Shown: positions 41,555-57,233, counted from the first letter of the stretch. The stretch: 64,000 nt of DNA from an uncultured Gemmatimonadota bacterium (GCA_946887295.1 CAMPKP010000001.1:1-64000), one strand, 5' to 3'. A program made the numbers and translations. The notes: generated by a model not told the origin, from the sequence alone.

Positions 41555-43231
41555 ATGCCCGATCACCTCCGCAGCGCCGCCATCACCCAGGGCGTTCAGC
41601 GCGCGCCCAACCGCGCCATGCTGCGCGCCGTAGGGTTCCAGGATGCCGACTTCGATAAGCCGATCGTCGGCATCGCGAGCGGCTGGAGCACCATCACGCC
41701 CTGCAACGCCGGGCTCGACCTCCTTGCCCGGCGGGCGGAGCACGCCGCGCGCGAGGGTGGCGCCATGCCCCAGATCTTCGGCACCATCACGGTGAGCGAC
41801 GGAATCTCCATGGGCACCGAGGGGATGAAGTACTCCCTGGTGTCCCGCGAGGTGATCGCGGACTCGATCGAGACGGCCTGCGGCGCGCAGAGCATGGACG
41901 GCGTCATCGCCATCGGCGGGTGCGACAAGAACATGCCCGGCGCGATGATCGCGATCGCCCGGATGAACATTCCGGCGATCTTCGTGTACGGCGGCACCAT
42001 CAAGCCCGGCCACTACCAGGGGCGGGACCTGACCGTCGTGAGCGCCTTCGAGGCGGTGGGCCAGCACAGCGCGGGCAAGATGGACGACGCCGAGCTGCGC
42101 GAGGTCGAGCGCCGGGCCTGTCCCGGCAAGGGCTCCTGCGGCGGCATGTTCACCGCGAACACGATGTCGTCGGTCTTCGAGGCGATGGGCATGAGCCTCC
42201 CCTATTCGTCCACCATGGCCGCGGAGGACGACGAGAAGGCGGAGAGCGCCGCCGGGTCGGCCCGGGTGCTGGTGGACGCCGTGGGGGCGGGGCTGGTCCC
42301 CCGCCGCATTCTCACCCGCCACGCGTTCGAGAACGGGATCGCCGTGGTCATGGCGCTGGGTGGCTCCACCAACGCGGTGCTCCACCTGCTCGCCATCGCG
42401 CGGGCCGCGGGCGTGCCGCTGGTGCTCGACGACTTCGAGGCCATTCGCGCCCGGGTGCCGGTGCTCTGCGACCTCAAGCCGTCGGGGCGGTTCGTCGCGA
42501 CCGACCTGCACCGCGCGGGCGGTGTGCCCCAGGTCATGAAGATCCTGCTGGAGCACGGCCTGCTGCACGGCGGCGCGCTCACGATCACCGGTCGGACCGT
42601 CGAGGAGACGCTCCACGGGGTGCCGGCTGAGCCGCGGCCGGACCAGGAGGTGATCCGCCCGTGGAGCCGCCCACTCTACCGGCAGGGACATCTGGCGATC
42701 CTGCGGGGCAACCTCGCGCCCGAGGGAGCGGTGGCGAAGATCACGGGGGTGAGATCCCCGAGGATCACGGGGCCCGCCCGGGTCTTCGAATCGGAGGAAT
42801 CGTGTCTCGAAGCGATTCTGGCGGGGCGGATCGGTCCGGGCGACGTCGTGGTGATCCGCTACGAGGGTCCCAAGGGCGGGCCGGGAATGCGGGAGATGCT
42901 GGCGCCGACCTCCGCGCTCATCGGGGCGGGCCTGGGTGATTCGGTCGGGCTCATCACCGACGGGCGGTTCTCGGGCGGGACCTACGGGCTCGTGGTGGGC
43001 CACGTCGCGCCGGAAGCGGCCGTGGGCGGACCGATCGCGCTGGTGCGGGAGGGCGATCCGATCACCATCGATGCGGACCTCCGCCGGCTCTCGGTGGATG
43101 TGCCGGATATCGAGCTGGAACGGCGCCGCGCGAGCTGGAGCCCGCCACCGCTCCGCTACACCGCGGGAGTGCTCTTCAAGTACGCCCGAGAGGTCTCCAG
43201 CGCCAGCCTCGGCGCGGTCACCGACCTCTGA
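41555..43231 (+). CDS. ilvD: Dihydroxy-acid dehydratase
   Basis: A 558-residue Fe-S dehydratase that converts dihydroxy-isovalerate and -methylvalerate to the keto acids of valine and isoleucine. Cluster ligands are in [19 protein letters not shown] and [17 protein letters not shown], and the C-terminal active-site [19 protein letters not shown] is present. It lies convergent to the leu/ilv operon, 18 bp from leuB, and supplies the one ilv step missing from that operon. Confidence 0.96.
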   Translation: MPDHLRSAAITQGVQRAPNRAMLRAVGFQDADFDKPIVGIASGWSTITPCNAGLDLLARRAEHAAREGGAMPQIFGTITVSDGISMGTEGMKYSLVSREVIADSIETACGAQSMDGVIAIGGCDKNMPGAMIAIARMNIPAIFVYGGTIKPGHYQGRDLTVVSAFEAVGQHSAGKMDDAELREVERRACPGKGSCGGMFTANTMSSVFEAMGMSLPYSSTMAAEDDEKAESAAGSARVLVDAVGAGLVPRRILTRHAFENGIAVVMALGGSTNAVLHLLAIARAAGVPLVLDDFEAIRARVPVLCDLKPSGRFVATDLHRAGGVPQVMKILLEHGLLHGGALTITGRTVEETLHGVPAEPRPDQEVIRPWSRPLYRQGHLAILRGNLAPEGAVAKITGVRSPRITGPARVFESEESCLEAILAGRIGPGDVVVIRYEGPKGGPGMREMLAPTSALIGAGLGDSVGLITDGRFSGGTYGLVVGHVAPEAAVGGPIALVREGDPITIDADLRRLSVDVPDIELERRRASWSPPPLRYTAGVLFKYAREVSSASLGAVTDL

Positions 43232-43249
43232 GCTCGGGAGCGCCCCGCA

Positions 43250-44341
43250 TTAGCCGACCGGCTCCACCGCCTTCCCCCAGAGCACCAGCCGCGCGACCTC
43301 GTCGCCCACCTCGCTGGTGCTGAGACTCGGCTCCCCTTTGCGCGCCAGATCCGCGGTCCGGACGCCCGCGCCAAGCATGGCCGCCACCGCCTGATCCACG
43401 GCCGCCGCCGGCTCGGGGAGCTTCAGCCCGTAGCGCAGGAGCATCGCCGCGCTGGCGATCGCGCCGATCGGGTTCGCCACTCCGCGACCGGCGATGTCGG
43501 GCGCGGAGCCGTGCACCGGCTCGAACAGACCCGGTCCGTCCCCCAGTGATGCCGACGGCAGCAGGCCCAGCGATCCGGTCAGCACGGCCGCCTCGTCGCT
43601 CAGGATGTCGCCGAAGAGGTTTTCGGTGAGCAGTACGTCGATCCGCGCGGGATCCGCCACGAGGCGCATGGCGGCGAAGTCCACGTAGAGGTGCTCGAGC
43701 GCGACGGAGGGGAACTCCTCCGCACCGATCCGGGTGACCGTCTCCCGCCAGAGCTGGGAGACCTCCAGCACGTTCGCCTTGTCCACCGACGTCAGCCGCC
43801 CCCGCCGCTCGGCGGCCGCGCGGAACGCCACGCGCGCCACCCGCTCGATCTCCGGCACGGTGTACCGCAGCGTGTTCACCGCGCTGTCCCGCTCGAGCGC
43901 GCGCGGCTCCCCGTAGTAGAGCCCGCCGGTCAGCTCGCGCACGATCAGCAGGTCCACGCCCTCGAGGCGCTCGGGGCGGAGCGGCGATGCGTAGGCCAGC
44001 GCCGGGTGCACCGCGACCGGCCGGAGATTGGCATAGGCACCGAGCAGCTTGCGGAGCGCCAGCAGCCCGGCCTCGGGCCTGCGCTTCCCCTCCGCGGCCG
44101 CGAGCGACGGATCGCCGACGGCGCCGAGGAGCACCGCGTCCGCCGCGGATACCGCGTCGCGCGTGCGCGGCGGCAGCGAGTCCCCCGACTCCGCGACGCC
44201 GGCCGCACCGACCGGATACTCCCGGGTCTCGAGGCGGTAGCCGAACAGGTCGGTGACGGCGCGCAGCACCTTCACCGCCTCCGCGGTGACCTCGGGGCCG
44301 ATGCCGTCGCCCGGCAGGACGGCCAGCGAGATGCGCTTCAC
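43250..44341 (-). CDS. leuB: 3-Isopropylmalate dehydrogenase
   Basis: A 363-residue NAD-dependent oxidative decarboxylase that makes 2-oxoisocaproate. Motifs: [74 protein letters not shown] and [18 protein letters not shown]. The GTG at 44341 overlaps the leuD stop (GTGA). The C-terminus has a short extension beyond the usual end. Last gene of the leu/ilv operon. Confidence 0.97.
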   Translation of the reverse strand: MKRISLAVLPGDGIGPEVTAEAVKVLRAVTDLFGYRLETREYPVGAAGVAESGDSLPPRTRDAVSAADAVLLGAVGDPSLAAAEGKRRPEAGLLALRKLLGAYANLRPVAVHPALAYASPLRPERLEGVDLLIVRELTGGLYYGEPRALERDSAVNTLRYTVPEIERVARVAFRAAAERRGRLTSVDKANVLEVSQLWRETVTRIGAEEFPSVALEHLYVDFAAMRLVADPARIDVLLTENLFGDILSDEAAVLTGSLGLLPSASLGDGPGLFEPVHGSAPDIAGRGVANPIGAIASAAMLLRYGLKLPEPAAAVDQAVAAMLGAGVRTADLARKGEPSLSTSEVGDEVARLVLWGKAVEPVG

Positions 44342-44928
44342 GAGTGCCTCTGCTCGAACGCGGCGATCGCGGGCTCGTGCCGAAGCGTGCGGCCGATCTC
44401 GTCGAGCCCCTGAAGCAGCATGTCGCGGCGATAGGGCGCGATCTCGAACGCCGACTCGAAGCCGCGGGCGTCGCGAACCGTGGTGGTCATCAGATCCACC
44501 GTCAGCTCGTACCCCGCTCCGGAGGCCTGGGCCCGGCGGAAGAGCTCCTGCACCGCCTTCTCCGGCAGGGTCACGGGCAGCAGTCCGTTCTGGCAGCAGT
44601 TTCCATGGAAGATGTCGGCGAACGACGGGGCGACGATGGCGCGAAAACCGTAGTCGGCCAGCGCCCACGGCGCGTGCTCGCGCGACGAGCCGCAGCCGAA
44701 GTTCTCGCCGGCGAGCAGAATGCTCGCGCCCCGAGCGGCAGGCTGGTTGAGCTCGAAGGCCGGATCGGGCGAGCCGTCGGCGCGGTAGCGCCAGTCGAAG
44801 AAGAGCGAGGGCCCGAAGCCGGTGCGCTCGATACGCTTCAGGAACTGCTTCGGGATGATCTGGTCGGTGTCGACGTTGGCCCGGGGGAGCGCGGCGACCC
44901 GGCCGGTGTGGACGATGAATCGCTCCAT
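44338..44928 (-). CDS. leuD: 3-Isopropylmalate dehydratase small subunit
   Basis: A 196-residue swivel subunit that pairs with LeuC. Motifs: [15 protein letters not shown] near the start, [20 protein letters not shown] with the substrate-binding loop, and [24 protein letters not shown] ribosome-binding site is 4 nt before the ATG. It is separated from leuC by an unusual 79-bp AT-rich gap. Confidence 0.97.
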   Translation of the reverse strand: MERFIVHTGRVAALPRANVDTDQIIPKQFLKRIERTGFGPSLFFDWRYRADGSPDPAFELNQPAARGASILLAGENFGCGSSREHAPWALADYGFRAIVAPSFADIFHGNCCQNGLLPVTLPEKAVQELFRRAQASGAGYELTVDLMTTTVRDARGFESAFEIAPYRRDMLLQGLDEIGRTLRHEPAIAAFEQRHS

Positions 44929-45007
44929 GTAGCCTCGAAGTTACTTCAAGGTTATTGATGTAACTACATAGACATTAACGTATTGTGGCTGACGCGCGAG
45001 AAGCTTT
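44929..45007 (-). other. AT-rich 79-bp gap inside the leu/ilv operon
   Basis: The only sizeable gap in an otherwise overlapping operon. It is clearly AT-rich compared with its surroundings, with repeated GTTAC/GTAAC half-sites and TGTAGTTACA. It may hold an internal promoter or an operator for leuD-leuB, or an RNA-processing site. No -35/-10 pair is convincing. Confidence 0.45.
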
Positions 45008-46414
45008 CTAGCTTCGGCCGAGCACGCTGCGCACGTCCACCAGTCGTCCCTCGAGCGCCGCGGCCGCCGCCATCGCGGGGCTCATGAGATGCGTGCGCCC
45101 GCCCCGTCCCTGCCGCCCTTCGAAGTTCCGGTTCGACGTGGATGCGCATCGCTCGCCCGGCGCCAGGATGTCCTCGTTCATGCCGAGGCACATGGAGCAA
45201 CCCGGGTTGCGCCACTCGAACCCCGCCTCGCGGAAGAGGCGGTCGAGTCCCTCCGCCTCGGCCGCCTCTTTCACCCGCCGCGAGCCGGGCACGACCATCG
45301 CTCGCACGCCGCTCGCCACCCGCCGGCCCTGCACGACCCCGGCGGCCTCGCGGAGATCGCCGATGCGTCCGTTGGTGCAGGAGCCGAGGAAGACGCGGTC
45401 CACCGGCAGCCCTTCGAGCGGCGTGCCCGGCCGCAGATCCATGTACTCCAGCGCGCGGCGGTACGACTGCCGCTCCGCCTCGGTGGGTGCGTCCGACGGA
45501 TCGGGCACGCGCTCGGTGATCTCGGCGGTCATGCCGGGGCTGGTGCCCCAGGTGACCTGCGGCCCGAGCGACGCGCCGTCGATCACCACGGTGCGGTCGT
45601 ACCGCGCGTCGGGATCGCTGCGGAGCCCGCGCCACTCGGCGACCGCGCGGGTCCACGCCTCGCCCCGGGGCGAGCGGGGCCGCGAGGCCAGAAACTCGAA
45701 GGTGGTGTCATCGGGTGCGATCATGCCCGCCCGCGCGCCCGCCTCGATGGACATGTTGCAGATCGTCATCCGTCCCTCCATCGAGAGGGCCCGGATGGCT
45801 TCGCCGGTGTACTCCAGCACGTAGCCGGTCCCGCCGGCGGTGCCGATGCGGCGGATGAGCGCGAGGATGAGATCCTTGGCTCCGACGCCGGGCCGGGGGG
45901 TGCCGGTGAAGCGCACCTCCATCGTCCGGGGCCGCGACTGCACGATGCACTGGGTCGCGAGGACGTGCTCCACCTCGCTCGTCCCGATGCCGAAGGCGAG
46001 CGCGCCGAACGCGCCGTGGGTGGAGGTGTGCGAGTCGCCGCAGACGATGACGGTGCCGGGGCGGGTGACGCCGAGCTCGGGGCCGATCACGTGGACGATC
46101 CCCTGGTCGGGCGAGTCGAGGTCGTGCAGCTCGATGCCCGCCTCCCGGGCGTTGCTCACCAGGGTGGAGAGCTGCCGGGCCGCCACTTCGTCGGCGATCG
46201 GCAGGCGGCGATCGCCGGTAGGAACGTTGTGATCCACGGTCGCCAGCGTGAGGTCGGGCCGGCGCACGCTCCGTCCCGCGATCCGAAGCCCTTCGAAGGC
46301 CTGCGGCGAGGTGACCTCGTGGACCAGGTGCAGATCGACGTACAGCAGGGCGGGCCCGTCGCCCTCCTGGTGGACGACGTGGGTCTCCCAGACCTTGTCG
46401 AAGAGGGTGGGCAT
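45008..46414 (-). CDS. leuC: 3-Isopropylmalate dehydratase large subunit
   Basis: A 468-residue aconitase-fold protein. Motifs: [11 protein letters not shown] at the start, [30 protein letters not shown] (family signature), [14 protein letters not shown] with the first cluster Cys, and [15 protein letters not shown] with the other two. With LeuD it isomerises 2-isopropylmalate to 3-isopropylmalate. It begins 4 bp after ilvC. Confidence 0.97.
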   Translation of the reverse strand: MPTLFDKVWETHVVHQEGDGPALLYVDLHLVHEVTSPQAFEGLRIAGRSVRRPDLTLATVDHNVPTGDRRLPIADEVAARQLSTLVSNAREAGIELHDLDSPDQGIVHVIGPELGVTRPGTVIVCGDSHTSTHGAFGALAFGIGTSEVEHVLATQCIVQSRPRTMEVRFTGTPRPGVGAKDLILALIRRIGTAGGTGYVLEYTGEAIRALSMEGRMTICNMSIEAGARAGMIAPDDTTFEFLASRPRSPRGEAWTRAVAEWRGLRSDPDARYDRTVVIDGASLGPQVTWGTSPGMTAEITERVPDPSDAPTEAERQSYRRALEYMDLRPGTPLEGLPVDRVFLGSCTNGRIGDLREAAGVVQGRRVASGVRAMVVPGSRRVKEAAEAEGLDRLFREAGFEWRNPGCSMCLGMNEDILAPGERCASTSNRNFEGRQGRGGRTHLMSPAMAAAAALEGRLVDVRSVLGRS

Positions 46415-46418
46415 GTCG

Positions 46419-47524
<1,106 letters not shown>

Positions 47525-47528
<4 letters not shown>

Positions 47529-48055
47529 GTCGCTCCCGCTTCCATTTGAGGGTGGGCCGTCAACCGCAGCCCCGTCGCCCCGGACTCCAGAGCCACGGCG
47601 CCGCTTCGCGCCACTTCCATGATGTCGAACCGCTCGAGCGCCCGGATGCACGAGAGGACGAACGCCGCCGAGCCGGTGAGCTCGACGATGACCGCGTCGG
47701 CCGACTCGTCCACCACCGTGGCGTGGTAGAGCTGCACCACGTCGAGCAGCTCGGCGTAGCGGTCGTCCGGCGGACGGAGCTTGACCAGCGCGATCTCCCG
47801 GGCCACGGCCTCGCCCGGGGAGATCGCCGCCGCGTCGCGAACCCCGATGATCTTCTGGAGGTGCTGGGCGGCCCGTTCGGCGGTCGCCTGGTCGGATTGC
47901 ATCATGATGGTGAGCCTCGAGACGCCGGGCACATCGGTGGGCCCCACGGCCAGACTGTGCACGGGGAAGTTGCGCCGCCGGATGAGACCGATGGCGCGGG
48001 TCAATGTGACGAGATGGTCCTCCAGCAGGACCGTGACGACGCGCGGGGCGCTCAC
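47525..48055 (-). CDS. ilvN: Acetolactate synthase small (regulatory) subunit
   Basis: A 176-residue subunit with an N-terminal ACT domain ([22 protein letters not shown], shown as its start, about residues 8-80) that binds valine for feedback inhibition. A C-terminal ALS-activating domain follows ([11 protein letters not shown]...GFR-like end). The GTG at 48055 overlaps the ilvB stop (GTGA). The ACT domain lacks no obvious segment, so valine sensitivity is expected. Confidence 0.94.
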
Positions 48056-49731
48056 GCCGGCACCAGGCTCGGGGCGGCAGGCTCCCCCTCGATCGGCTCG
48101 GACAGCGACGCCCCCGGCGGGATCATCGGGAAGACGTTCGCCTCCTGCTCGATCATGAACTCGACCAGCGCCGGCCCCGGATGGGCCATGGCCGCGCGCA
48201 CGGCGTCGCCCACCTCCGCCCCGCGCTCCACCCGCCGGCCGAAGATGCCGTAGGCCTCCGCCAGCCGGACGTAGTCCGGGCTCCAGATCGGCGTCGCCGA
48301 GTAGCGCCGCCCGTGGAAGAACTGCTGCCACTGCCGCACCATCCCGAGATAGCCGTTGTTGAAGACCGCCATCTTCACCGGGATCCCCTCCTGCACCATG
48401 GTGGCGATCTCCTGCATGTTCATCTGGAAACCGCCGTCGCCGGAGATCGCCCAGACCGGCTCGTCCGGCCGGCCCAGCGCCGCGCCCATCGCCGCCGGCA
48501 CCGCGAAGCCCATGGTCCCGAGGCCGCCGGAGGTGAGGTGGGTATTGGGACGGCAGTAGGGGAAGAGCTTCGCGACCCACATCTGGTGCTGGCCCACGTC
48601 GGAGACGATCGTGCACCGTCCGGCCGCCGCCTCGTCGATCGCGCCGAGAATCGCCCCGGGCGAGAGGTCCTCGCGGAAGCTCTCCGGGCGCGGCCGCATG
48701 AAATCGGCGATCTGCGCGCGCCACGCTTCACAGTCGCGCGGCGCCACCCGATCGAGCAGGGCGCCCAGGATCTCGCGTGCGTCGCCCACCAGGCCTACCG
48801 CGGTCGCGACGTTCTTGCCGATCTCCGACGGGTCGAGCTCCACGTGGATCACCGTGGCCCCGCGCGCGAACGCGGCCAGGTTGCCGGTGACCCGGTCGTC
48901 GAAGCGGAGGCCGACGCCCAGAATCAGGTCCGCCTGCTGGATCGCGCGGTTCACGTGCACTTCGCCGTGCATGCCCGGCATGCCGAGATGCAGCGGGTGC
49001 GACTCGGGGAACCCGCTGATCCCGAGCAGCGTGGTGATCACGGGAATGCCGGTGCGCTCGGCCAGCGCGCGCAGCTCCTGGTACGCGCCGGAGAGGATGA
49101 TCCCATGCCCCGCCATGATGAGCGGCCGCTCGGCCCCGGCCAGGAGGCGGACGGCCTCGTCCAGCAGCCCGGCGGAGCCCGCGGAACCCACCGGCCGCCG
49201 CTGCGTCGGGGCCGGGTCCCGCCACTCGGCCTTCGCCTGCTGCACGTCCTTCGGCACGTCCACCAGCACCGGGCCCGGCCGGCCCTCCACCGCGATCGCC
49301 AGCGCCTGGCGCACGGCGTCGGCCAGGTCCTCGACGTCCTCGACCAGGAGGCTGTGCTTCGTGATCGGCTGGGTGATGCCGATGATGTCGGTCTCCTGGA
49401 AGGCGTCGCGGCCGATCATGGCGCGCGGCACCTGGCCGGTGATCGCCACGACGGGTGTGCTGTCCATGTGCGCGGTGGCGATGCCGGTGACCAGGTTGGT
49501 GGCGCCGGGACCCGAGGTCGCCACGCACACGCCGGCCCGCCCGGTCGCGCGCGCGTAGCCATCGGCCGCGTGCGCCGCCGCCTGCTCGTGCCGCACCAGC
49601 ACGTGGCGCAGCCCGGGATACTCCGGGAGGGCGTGATAGAACGGCATGATCGCCCCGCCGGGATAGCCGAAGAGCACGTCCACGCCCTGCTCGAGCAGGA
49701 CCCGGCAGAGGATCTGGGATCCGGACAGCAC
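48052..49731 (-). CDS. ilvB: Acetolactate synthase large (catalytic) subunit
   Basis: A 559-residue thiamine-diphosphate enzyme. It has [14 protein letters not shown], the catalytic Glu in [19 protein letters not shown], and the FAD-binding middle domain with RFDDRVTGN. The ThDP motif [24 protein letters not shown]...NN spans the C-terminal domain. It makes acetolactate and acetohydroxybutyrate. I chose the GTG at 49731, 2 bp after leuA, which gives normal length; a GTG at 49743 overlaps leuA. Confidence 0.96.
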   Translation of the reverse strand: MLSGSQILCRVLLEQGVDVLFGYPGGAIMPFYHALPEYPGLRHVLVRHEQAAAHAADGYARATGRAGVCVATSGPGATNLVTGIATAHMDSTPVVAITGQVPRAMIGRDAFQETDIIGITQPITKHSLLVEDVEDLADAVRQALAIAVEGRPGPVLVDVPKDVQQAKAEWRDPAPTQRRPVGSAGSAGLLDEAVRLLAGAERPLIMAGHGIILSGAYQELRALAERTGIPVITTLLGISGFPESHPLHLGMPGMHGEVHVNRAIQQADLILGVGLRFDDRVTGNLAAFARGATVIHVELDPSEIGKNVATAVGLVGDAREILGALLDRVAPRDCEAWRAQIADFMRPRPESFREDLSPGAILGAIDEAAAGRCTIVSDVGQHQMWVAKLFPYCRPNTHLTSGGLGTMGFAVPAAMGAALGRPDEPVWAISGDGGFQMNMQEIATMVQEGIPVKMAVFNNGYLGMVRQWQQFFHGRRYSATPIWSPDYVRLAEAYGIFGRRVERGAEVGDAVRAAMAHPGPALVEFMIEQEANVFPMIPPGASLSEPIEGEPAAPSLVPA

Positions 49732-49733
49732 TT

Positions 49734-51290
49734 CTACACCCCCCACAGGTACACCGCGTTGAGGGACGTCGACTCCAGCCGGTCGGCGTGCCTCGCCTTG
49801 TTGAGCGCGTTCACGAGGGCCCGCGCGCTGGCTTCCACGATGTCGGTCGAGGCGCCGTGCCCGGAGAGCGACTTGCCGTCCACCTTGGCCTGGAGAAAGA
49901 CCTGGCCGACACTGTCGCGGCCCGGGGTGAGCGAGCGCAGCTGAAGGCTCATCACCTCGAGCTGGCGGCCGGTGATCTCGCTGATGGCGGTGAAGGCCGC
50001 GGCGATCGGGCCGTCGCCGGTGCCGCGCGCCGAGCGCTCGCCGGGCCAGGCACCGGTCATCCGGACCTCGGCCGTGGGGCTCACGCTGCCGCAGACGACC
50101 CGCAGGTGGGTGAGCTGGAATTCCTCGGGGGCGTCGTGGAAGCTGTCGTGCAGCAGCGCGAGCAGGTCCTCGTCGAGGATCTCGCGCTTGCGGTCGGCCA
50201 GCACGATGAACTCGCGGTACACCTCGGCGAGCTGCACGTCGGTCAGATCGTAGCCCAGGTCGCGGAAGCGGCGCTCCAGCCCATGCCGGCCCGAGTGCTT
50301 GCCGAGGACCAGCGTCGAGCGCGGGATGCCCACCATCTCGGGCTGGATGATCTCGTAGGTCAGCCCGTTCTGGAGCATCCCGTGCTGGTGGATCCCCGCC
50401 TCGTGGGCGAAGGCGTTCCGGCCCACGATGGCCTTGTTGGGTTGGGGGAAGACGCCGGTGAGGTACGACAGCAGCTGGCTCGCGCGGTAGATCTCGCGGG
50501 GCTCCACGTTGCAACGGAAGCACAGGGCGCCCCCGCGCACCTGCGCGGCGATCACGATCTCCTCCAGCGCGGCGTTGCCGGCCCGCTCGCCGATGCCATT
50601 CACCGTGCACTCGACCTGGCGCGCCCCGGCGGCAATGGCCGCGAGCGAGTTCGCCACCGCCAGGCCCAGGTCGTCGTGACAGTGCGCGCTGAGCACGACC
50701 TGGTCCGCGCCCGGCACCCGCGCCAGCACGTCCCGGAACATCGCGCCATACTCGTCGGGCATCGCGTAGCCGACGGTGTCGGGCAGGTTGATCGTGGTGG
50801 CGCCCTCCTCGATCGCGGCCTGGACCACGCGGCAGAGGAAATCGGGGTCGGTCCGGCTGGCGTCCTCCGCCGAGAACTCGACGTCGTCGGTGAAGCCCCG
50901 CGCGCGCCGCACCCCGGCCCGGGCCCGTTCCACGACCTCGTCACGGCTCAGCCGCAGCTTCTCCCGCATGTGGAGATCCGACGTCGAGATGAAGACGTGC
51001 AGCCGGGGCCGCTCGGCACCGGACAGGGCCTCGCCGGCGAGATCGATGTCCCGCTCGGTGCAGCGCGCCAGCGCCGCGATGACCGGCCGGCGCACCTCGG
51101 CGGCGATCTCCCGCACGCTCCGGTAGTCGCCCTCCGACGCGGCGGGAAAGCCCGCCTCGATGATGTCCACCCCCAGCGCGTCGAGCTGCCGGGCGAGCCG
51201 GATCTTCTCCTCCGGGGTGAGGCTGTTGCCGGGTGCCTGCTCGCCGTCGCGCAGCGTGGTGTCGAAGATGAGGACTTCGCTGGTGCCCAT
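49734..51290 (-). CDS. leuA: 2-Isopropylmalate synthase
   Basis: A 518-residue enzyme with a TIM barrel (FDTTLRDGEQAPGNSLTPEEK at the start, shown as 20 residues plus one; and LSAHCHDDLGLAVANSLAA with the metal His pair). The C-terminal regulatory LeuA domain runs from about residue 395 and mediates leucine feedback. It condenses acetyl-CoA with 2-oxoisovalerate. First structural gene of the leu/ilv operon; preceded by a leader peptide and an attenuator-type terminator. Confidence 0.96.
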   Translation of the reverse strand: MGTSEVLIFDTTLRDGEQAPGNSLTPEEKIRLARQLDALGVDIIEAGFPAASEGDYRSVREIAAEVRRPVIAALARCTERDIDLAGEALSGAERPRLHVFISTSDLHMREKLRLSRDEVVERARAGVRRARGFTDDVEFSAEDASRTDPDFLCRVVQAAIEEGATTINLPDTVGYAMPDEYGAMFRDVLARVPGADQVVLSAHCHDDLGLAVANSLAAIAAGARQVECTVNGIGERAGNAALEEIVIAAQVRGGALCFRCNVEPREIYRASQLLSYLTGVFPQPNKAIVGRNAFAHEAGIHQHGMLQNGLTYEIIQPEMVGIPRSTLVLGKHSGRHGLERRFRDLGYDLTDVQLAEVYREFIVLADRKREILDEDLLALLHDSFHDAPEEFQLTHLRVVCGSVSPTAEVRMTGAWPGERSARGTGDGPIAAAFTAISEITGRQLEVMSLQLRSLTPGRDSVGQVFLQAKVDGKSLSGHGASTDIVEASARALVNALNKARHADRLESTSLNAVYLWGV

Positions 51291-51322
51291 AGACGCTTTC
51301 GAATCCGGGAAGAGGGTGAACG

Positions 51323-51354
51323 AAAAGCGCCGCGGACCTTCTGGTCCGCGGCGC
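51323..51354 (-). terminator. Attenuator terminator of the leu/ilv operon
   Basis: On the minus strand GCGCCGCGGACC (51354-51343), loop AGAA, GGTCCGCGGCGC (51338-51327), then TTTT (51326-51323). It stands 33 bp before leuA and 32 bp after the leader ORF stop. Confidence 0.9.
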
Positions 51355-51386
51355 CTGGTGCATTCGATCGAGACGCTGCTACTGTC

Positions 51387-51488
51387 TCACGTTGCTCGTA
51401 CCGGCACGCCGCGGATTCCCGGGTCCCCGATAAGGAGGGGAAGCAGGAGGCCGAGAAGGACGACGACGAGCGAGAGACCGAGCGGCAT
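51387..51488 (-). CDS. Leu/Val/Ile-rich leader peptide of the leu/ilv attenuator
   Basis: A 33-residue ORF starting MPLGLSLVVVLLG. It contains 10 Leu, 5 Val and 2 Ile, 15 of them within residues 3-20. A purine-rich GAGGAAG lies about 11-14 nt upstream of the ATG, a slightly long spacing. Codons 25-28 carry the antiterminator segment TCCGCGGCG (51415-51407), identical to part of the terminator 3' arm. The hydrophobic run could also make it a small membrane protein, but the position before leuA argues for a leader. Confidence 0.8.
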   Translation of the reverse strand: MPLGLSLVVVLLGLLLPLLIGDPGIRGVPVRAT

Positions 51489-51556
51489 GTGGTTCGAAGC
51501 TTCCTCGAGTTGTCCGGTGGGCCGCCGAGCGGGTGCCTGAATCGGCGGCGTTCGGG

Positions 51557-51586
51557 AGGCTAACGTGCGGTGCGGTGCGCTGTCAA
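51557..51586 (-). promoter_or_regulatory. Promoter of the leu/ilv operon
   Basis: Minus-strand TTGACA (51586-51581), 18-nt spacer, TAGCCT (51562-51557). Predicted start near 51550, about 62 nt before the leader ATG. Confidence 0.65.
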
Positions 51587-51601
51587 GGGGGCCACGCCGG
51601 G

Positions 51602-51630
51602 TTGACGGATACGCCGCGATGCATAATAAT
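51602..51630 (+). promoter_or_regulatory. Promoter of the gltB leader, probably leaderless
   Basis: TTGACG (51602-51607), 17-nt spacer, AATAAT (51625-51630) in a short AT-rich patch, then 6 nt to the ATG of a leader ORF. It is back to back with the leu/ilv promoter: the two -35 boxes are 15 bp apart. Confidence 0.6.
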
Positions 51631-51636
51631 ACGACC

Positions 51637-51702
51637 ATGAGTCGCGCACGCCTCGCCCCGGTCCTTCTTAATACCGTCCGCTCCACGGGAGCGACCGGGT
51701 AG
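51637..51702 (+). CDS. 21-residue leader peptide upstream of gltB
   Basis: A short ORF starting MSRARLAPVLLN and ending TAG at 51700-51702. It has no ribosome-binding site but starts at the predicted transcription start. Its late codons contain GGGAGCG (51687-51693), which can pair with the 5' arm of the downstream terminator. No single amino acid dominates, so which tRNA would be sensed is unclear; it may not be a translated leader at all. Confidence 0.45.
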   Translation: MSRARLAPVLLNTVRSTGATG

Positions 51703-51727
51703 GCCGTCGCGCACGCGATTGCTCCCG

Positions 51728-51755
51728 GCCCGCTCCCGATGGAGCGGGCTTTTTT
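51728..51755 (+). terminator. Intrinsic terminator upstream of gltB
   Basis: GCCCGCTCC (51728-51736), loop CGAT, GGAGCGGGC (51741-51749), then six T (51750-51755). It lies 56 bp before the gltB start and after the leader ORF, so it would end most transcripts unless disrupted. Confidence 0.93.
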
Positions 51756-51811
51756 CTTGCCCCGGACCCGGCCTCTCCGGCCGGATGGGGCGCCAACCAG
51801 CAGGAGGCACC

Positions 51812-56458
<4,647 letters not shown>

Positions 56459-56497
56459 CGCACTTCGAGGTCGAGAGCACCGGGCCGGGCCCTGCTC

Positions 56498-56542
56498 TTG
56501 ACGGCCACGGGGATTCCCGTAACTTGCTGAACAACAAGCAAG
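56498..56542 (+). promoter_or_regulatory. tetR promoter with overlapping palindromic operator
   Basis: TTGACG (56498-56503), 16-nt spacer, TAACTT (56520-56525). An imperfect 20-bp dyad, CTTGCT at 56523-56528 and AGCAAG at 56537-56542, overlaps the -10, as expected for an autorepressed TetR-family gene. Confidence 0.5.
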
Positions 56543-56558
56543 CTTCCCATGAGGTGCC

Positions 56559-57233
56559 ATGGCCTCCGTTCCCGACCGCGAACGCAACCCCGCCCGCACC
56601 CGCGCCGCCATTCTCGACGCCGCGGAGAAGTTGTTTGCGGCCAAGGGGTTCGAGGCCACCAGCCTGAACGAGGTGGGCACCGCCGCCGGGGTCTCGCGGG
56701 GCACGCCCGGCTACTTCTTCGGGTCCAAGGGCGACCTCTACCAGGCCGTCCTCGATCGCTCCTTTGCGGAGGTCCGGCAAGCGGTCAGGGCGGGCCGGGC
56801 GAGAGCGATGGCGAGCAGCCAGAGCCCGGATGCGATCCTCGCCGGCGCCGTCTCCGACTATTTCGACTTCCTTGCCGCGCGCCCCAATTTCATCCGGCTG
56901 ATCGAGCGCGAGGCGCTCAACGGCGGCCCCCAGCTCGACGAGGTGAGCCATCTCTCGGCGGGCCAGGAGGCGCTGGCCGCGATCAGCGCCGAGCTGGGGC
57001 TGGACGACTCACCGTCGGGCGAGGCGGCACAGCTGCTCCTCAGCATCATCGCCCTCTGCTGGTTCCACCTGATCCATGCGCGCACCGTGGCCCCTGCCGT
57101 GGGCGTGACGCTGGAGAGCCCGGACGACCTCGAGCGGCGCCGGCGACACATCGTCGGCCTGGTGCTGCATGGGCTCGCCGGGCTCGAGCGCCCTGCGATC
57201 TCCACCCTCAACCAACCCTCCGGCCATGACTGA
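56559..57233 (+). CDS. TetR family transcriptional regulator
   Basis: A 224-residue regulator. The N-terminal helix-turn-helix (about 14-60) has ARTRAAILDAAEKLFAAKGF, then the recognition region VGTAAGVSRGTPGYFFGSKGDLY. The C-terminal ligand domain has no clear family label. GAGG lies 5 nt before the ATG. It overlaps an acyl-CoA dehydrogenase gene by 8 bp, so acyl-CoA or a fatty acid is a likely inducer, as for FadR/PsrA-type TetR proteins. Confidence 0.9.
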   Translation: MASVPDRERNPARTRAAILDAAEKLFAAKGFEATSLNEVGTAAGVSRGTPGYFFGSKGDLYQAVLDRSFAEVRQAVRAGRARAMASSQSPDAILAGAVSDYFDFLAARPNFIRLIEREALNGGPQLDEVSHLSAGQEALAAISAELGLDDSPSGEAAQLLLSIIALCWFHLIHARTVAPAVGVTLESPDDLERRRRHIVGLVLHGLAGLERPAISTLNQPSGHD

